Shown one piece after another: positions 5,440 through 6,005 of a DNA stretch of 6,005 nt. The stretch covers positions 1-6,005 of the forward strand of contig DCGS01000080.1 of NCBI GenBank assembly GCA_002314645.1, written 5' to 3'. The stretch comes from Ruminococcaceae bacterium UBA1772 (GTDB lineage Bacteria; Bacillota; Clostridia; Oscillospirales; Acutalibacteraceae). The notes under the pieces were generated by a model. That model was given only the letters and a program-made list of their open reading frames with translations, was not told the origin of the DNA and did no database searches. The first letter of the stretch is position 1; every line of letters begins with the position of its first letter. Made by a program: the position numbers and the translations under genes.

Positions 5440-6005
5440 ATGAAAGCAGCAGAACTTAGAGCAAAAGCTCGAGAAAAACTGAATGGCAAGTGGGGACTTG
5501 CCGTAGCAACAGCATTTGTTGCAGCTCTCCTTGGTTCATCAAGCAGCGGCCCATCTTTTTCATCAAACTTTTCTTTTGACGACAAGGATGTAGAAAAATT
5601 CTTTGATGGACAGAGCATAGATTCATATTTCTCAATTGAATCAATCCAAGACATTAATACATCTATGCCATGGCTTATTCCATTAATTGCGGGTGTAATT
5701 ACAATTCTTTCTATTTGGGGCCTTGTAGGCTTTATTCTTGGCGGTGCAATCAAGGTTGGCGAAGTTACTTTCTTTAAAAATCTTATGACAACAGGTGAAG
5801 CAAAATTCAACGATATCTTCTCAAGATTCGATGTTTTTGGAAAAGCGCTTATTACGAAGATTCTTTTAGCAGTTTTCCTAACACTTTGGTATTTGCTTCT
5901 TATTGTTCCAGGTATTATTATGACCTACGCATATTCACAGGCGTATTACATCCTTGAAGAGCATCCAGAAATGAGTCCTATTGACGCAATTAAGGCATCT
6001 AGAGC
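5440..6005 (+). CDS. DUF975-family multi-pass membrane protein, C-terminal part beyond window edge
   Basis: The first 188 codons are present. The N-terminus MKAAELRAKAREKLNGKWGL is typical of DUF975 proteins, which are integral membrane proteins of unknown function common in Clostridia. Hydrophobic segments lie at about 18-32, 78-107 (probably one long or two short spans) and 132-170. Between the first two is a polar, Ser- and Asp-rich loop (about 33-75). The most diagnostic stretch is LWYLLLIVPGIIMTYAYSQA followed by YYILEEHPEMSPIDAIKAS, close to the usual DUF975 pattern in which a PGI-x(4)-YS helix precedes an acidic N/H-P-x-M-S-x-x-x-A-I segment. AGGAGGA lies five bases before the ATG, and a good promoter lies upstream. 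It is divergent from glmS. The remainder of the protein is missing. Family assignment is good; the function is unknown and I infer none. Confidence 0.88.
   Translation, partial: MKAAELRAKAREKLNGKWGLAVATAFVAALLGSSSSGPSFSSNFSFDDKDVEKFFDGQSIDSYFSIESIQDINTSMPWLIPLIAGVITILSIWGLVGFILGGAIKVGEVTFFKNLMTTGEAKFNDIFSRFDVFGKALITKILLAVFLTLWYLLLIVPGIIMTYAYSQAYYILEEHPEMSPIDAIKASR

Noticed and set aside
5388..5810. 140-codon open frame on the minus strand opposite the DUF975 gene.
   Set aside because: It lies wholly within a recognisable gene and its promoter-proximal leader, shows no recognisable domain, and fits the complement of a biased coding sequence.

Overview
The window looks like an ordinary chromosomal segment of a low-GC Gram-positive bacterium (Bacillota), most likely a clostridial lineage. 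The grounds are AT-rich intergenic DNA, strong AGGAGG-type ribosome binding sites, sigma-A-like promoters, GTG starts, a DUF975 membrane protein of the kind common in Clostridia, and the gene order FHA protein - SEDS protein - class B penicillin-binding protein. The genus cannot be read from the sequence. I see no mobile element, CRISPR array, tRNA, rRNA or pseudogene.

Layout. Positions 1-2453 hold a minus-strand cell-wall operon. A TTGACT-N17-TAAAAT promoter (2425-2453) drives a membrane-anchored protein with two FHA domains (1612-2403), then an FtsW/RodA-family SEDS glycosyltransferase (383-1600), then the N-terminal part of a class B penicillin-binding protein (386 running off the left edge). 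The genes are tightly packed: 11 bp between FHA and SEDS, and an ATGA overlap between SEDS and PBP. Reading right from the same intergenic gap is a 61-residue one-span membrane protein with a very basic tail (2581-2766), a factor-independent terminator (2786-2816), and a yfbR-type 5'-deoxynucleotidase (2830-3411). The ribosome binding site of the last gene begins one base after the terminator U-tract.

A 14-bp bidirectional terminator hairpin (3424-3455) separates yfbR from the convergent glmS (3463-5292, minus), which encodes glucosamine-6-phosphate synthase. The glmS promoter is interleaved with the divergent promoter of a DUF975 multi-pass membrane protein (5440 to the right edge, incomplete).

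How the genes work together. The minus-strand genes share an envelope theme. GlmS commits fructose-6-phosphate to amino sugar and hence to UDP-GlcNAc and peptidoglycan precursors; the SEDS/PBP pair polymerises and cross-links glycan strands; the FHA protein is a likely phosphothreonine-reading adaptor that could link this pair to a Ser/Thr kinase outside the window. YfbR belongs to nucleotide metabolism and has no evident connection. The 61-residue protein and the DUF975 protein have no known function. No clearly new system is visible. The points most worth a second look are the double-FHA/SEDS/PBP module, the small basic membrane protein, and the terminator abutting the yfbR ribosome binding site.
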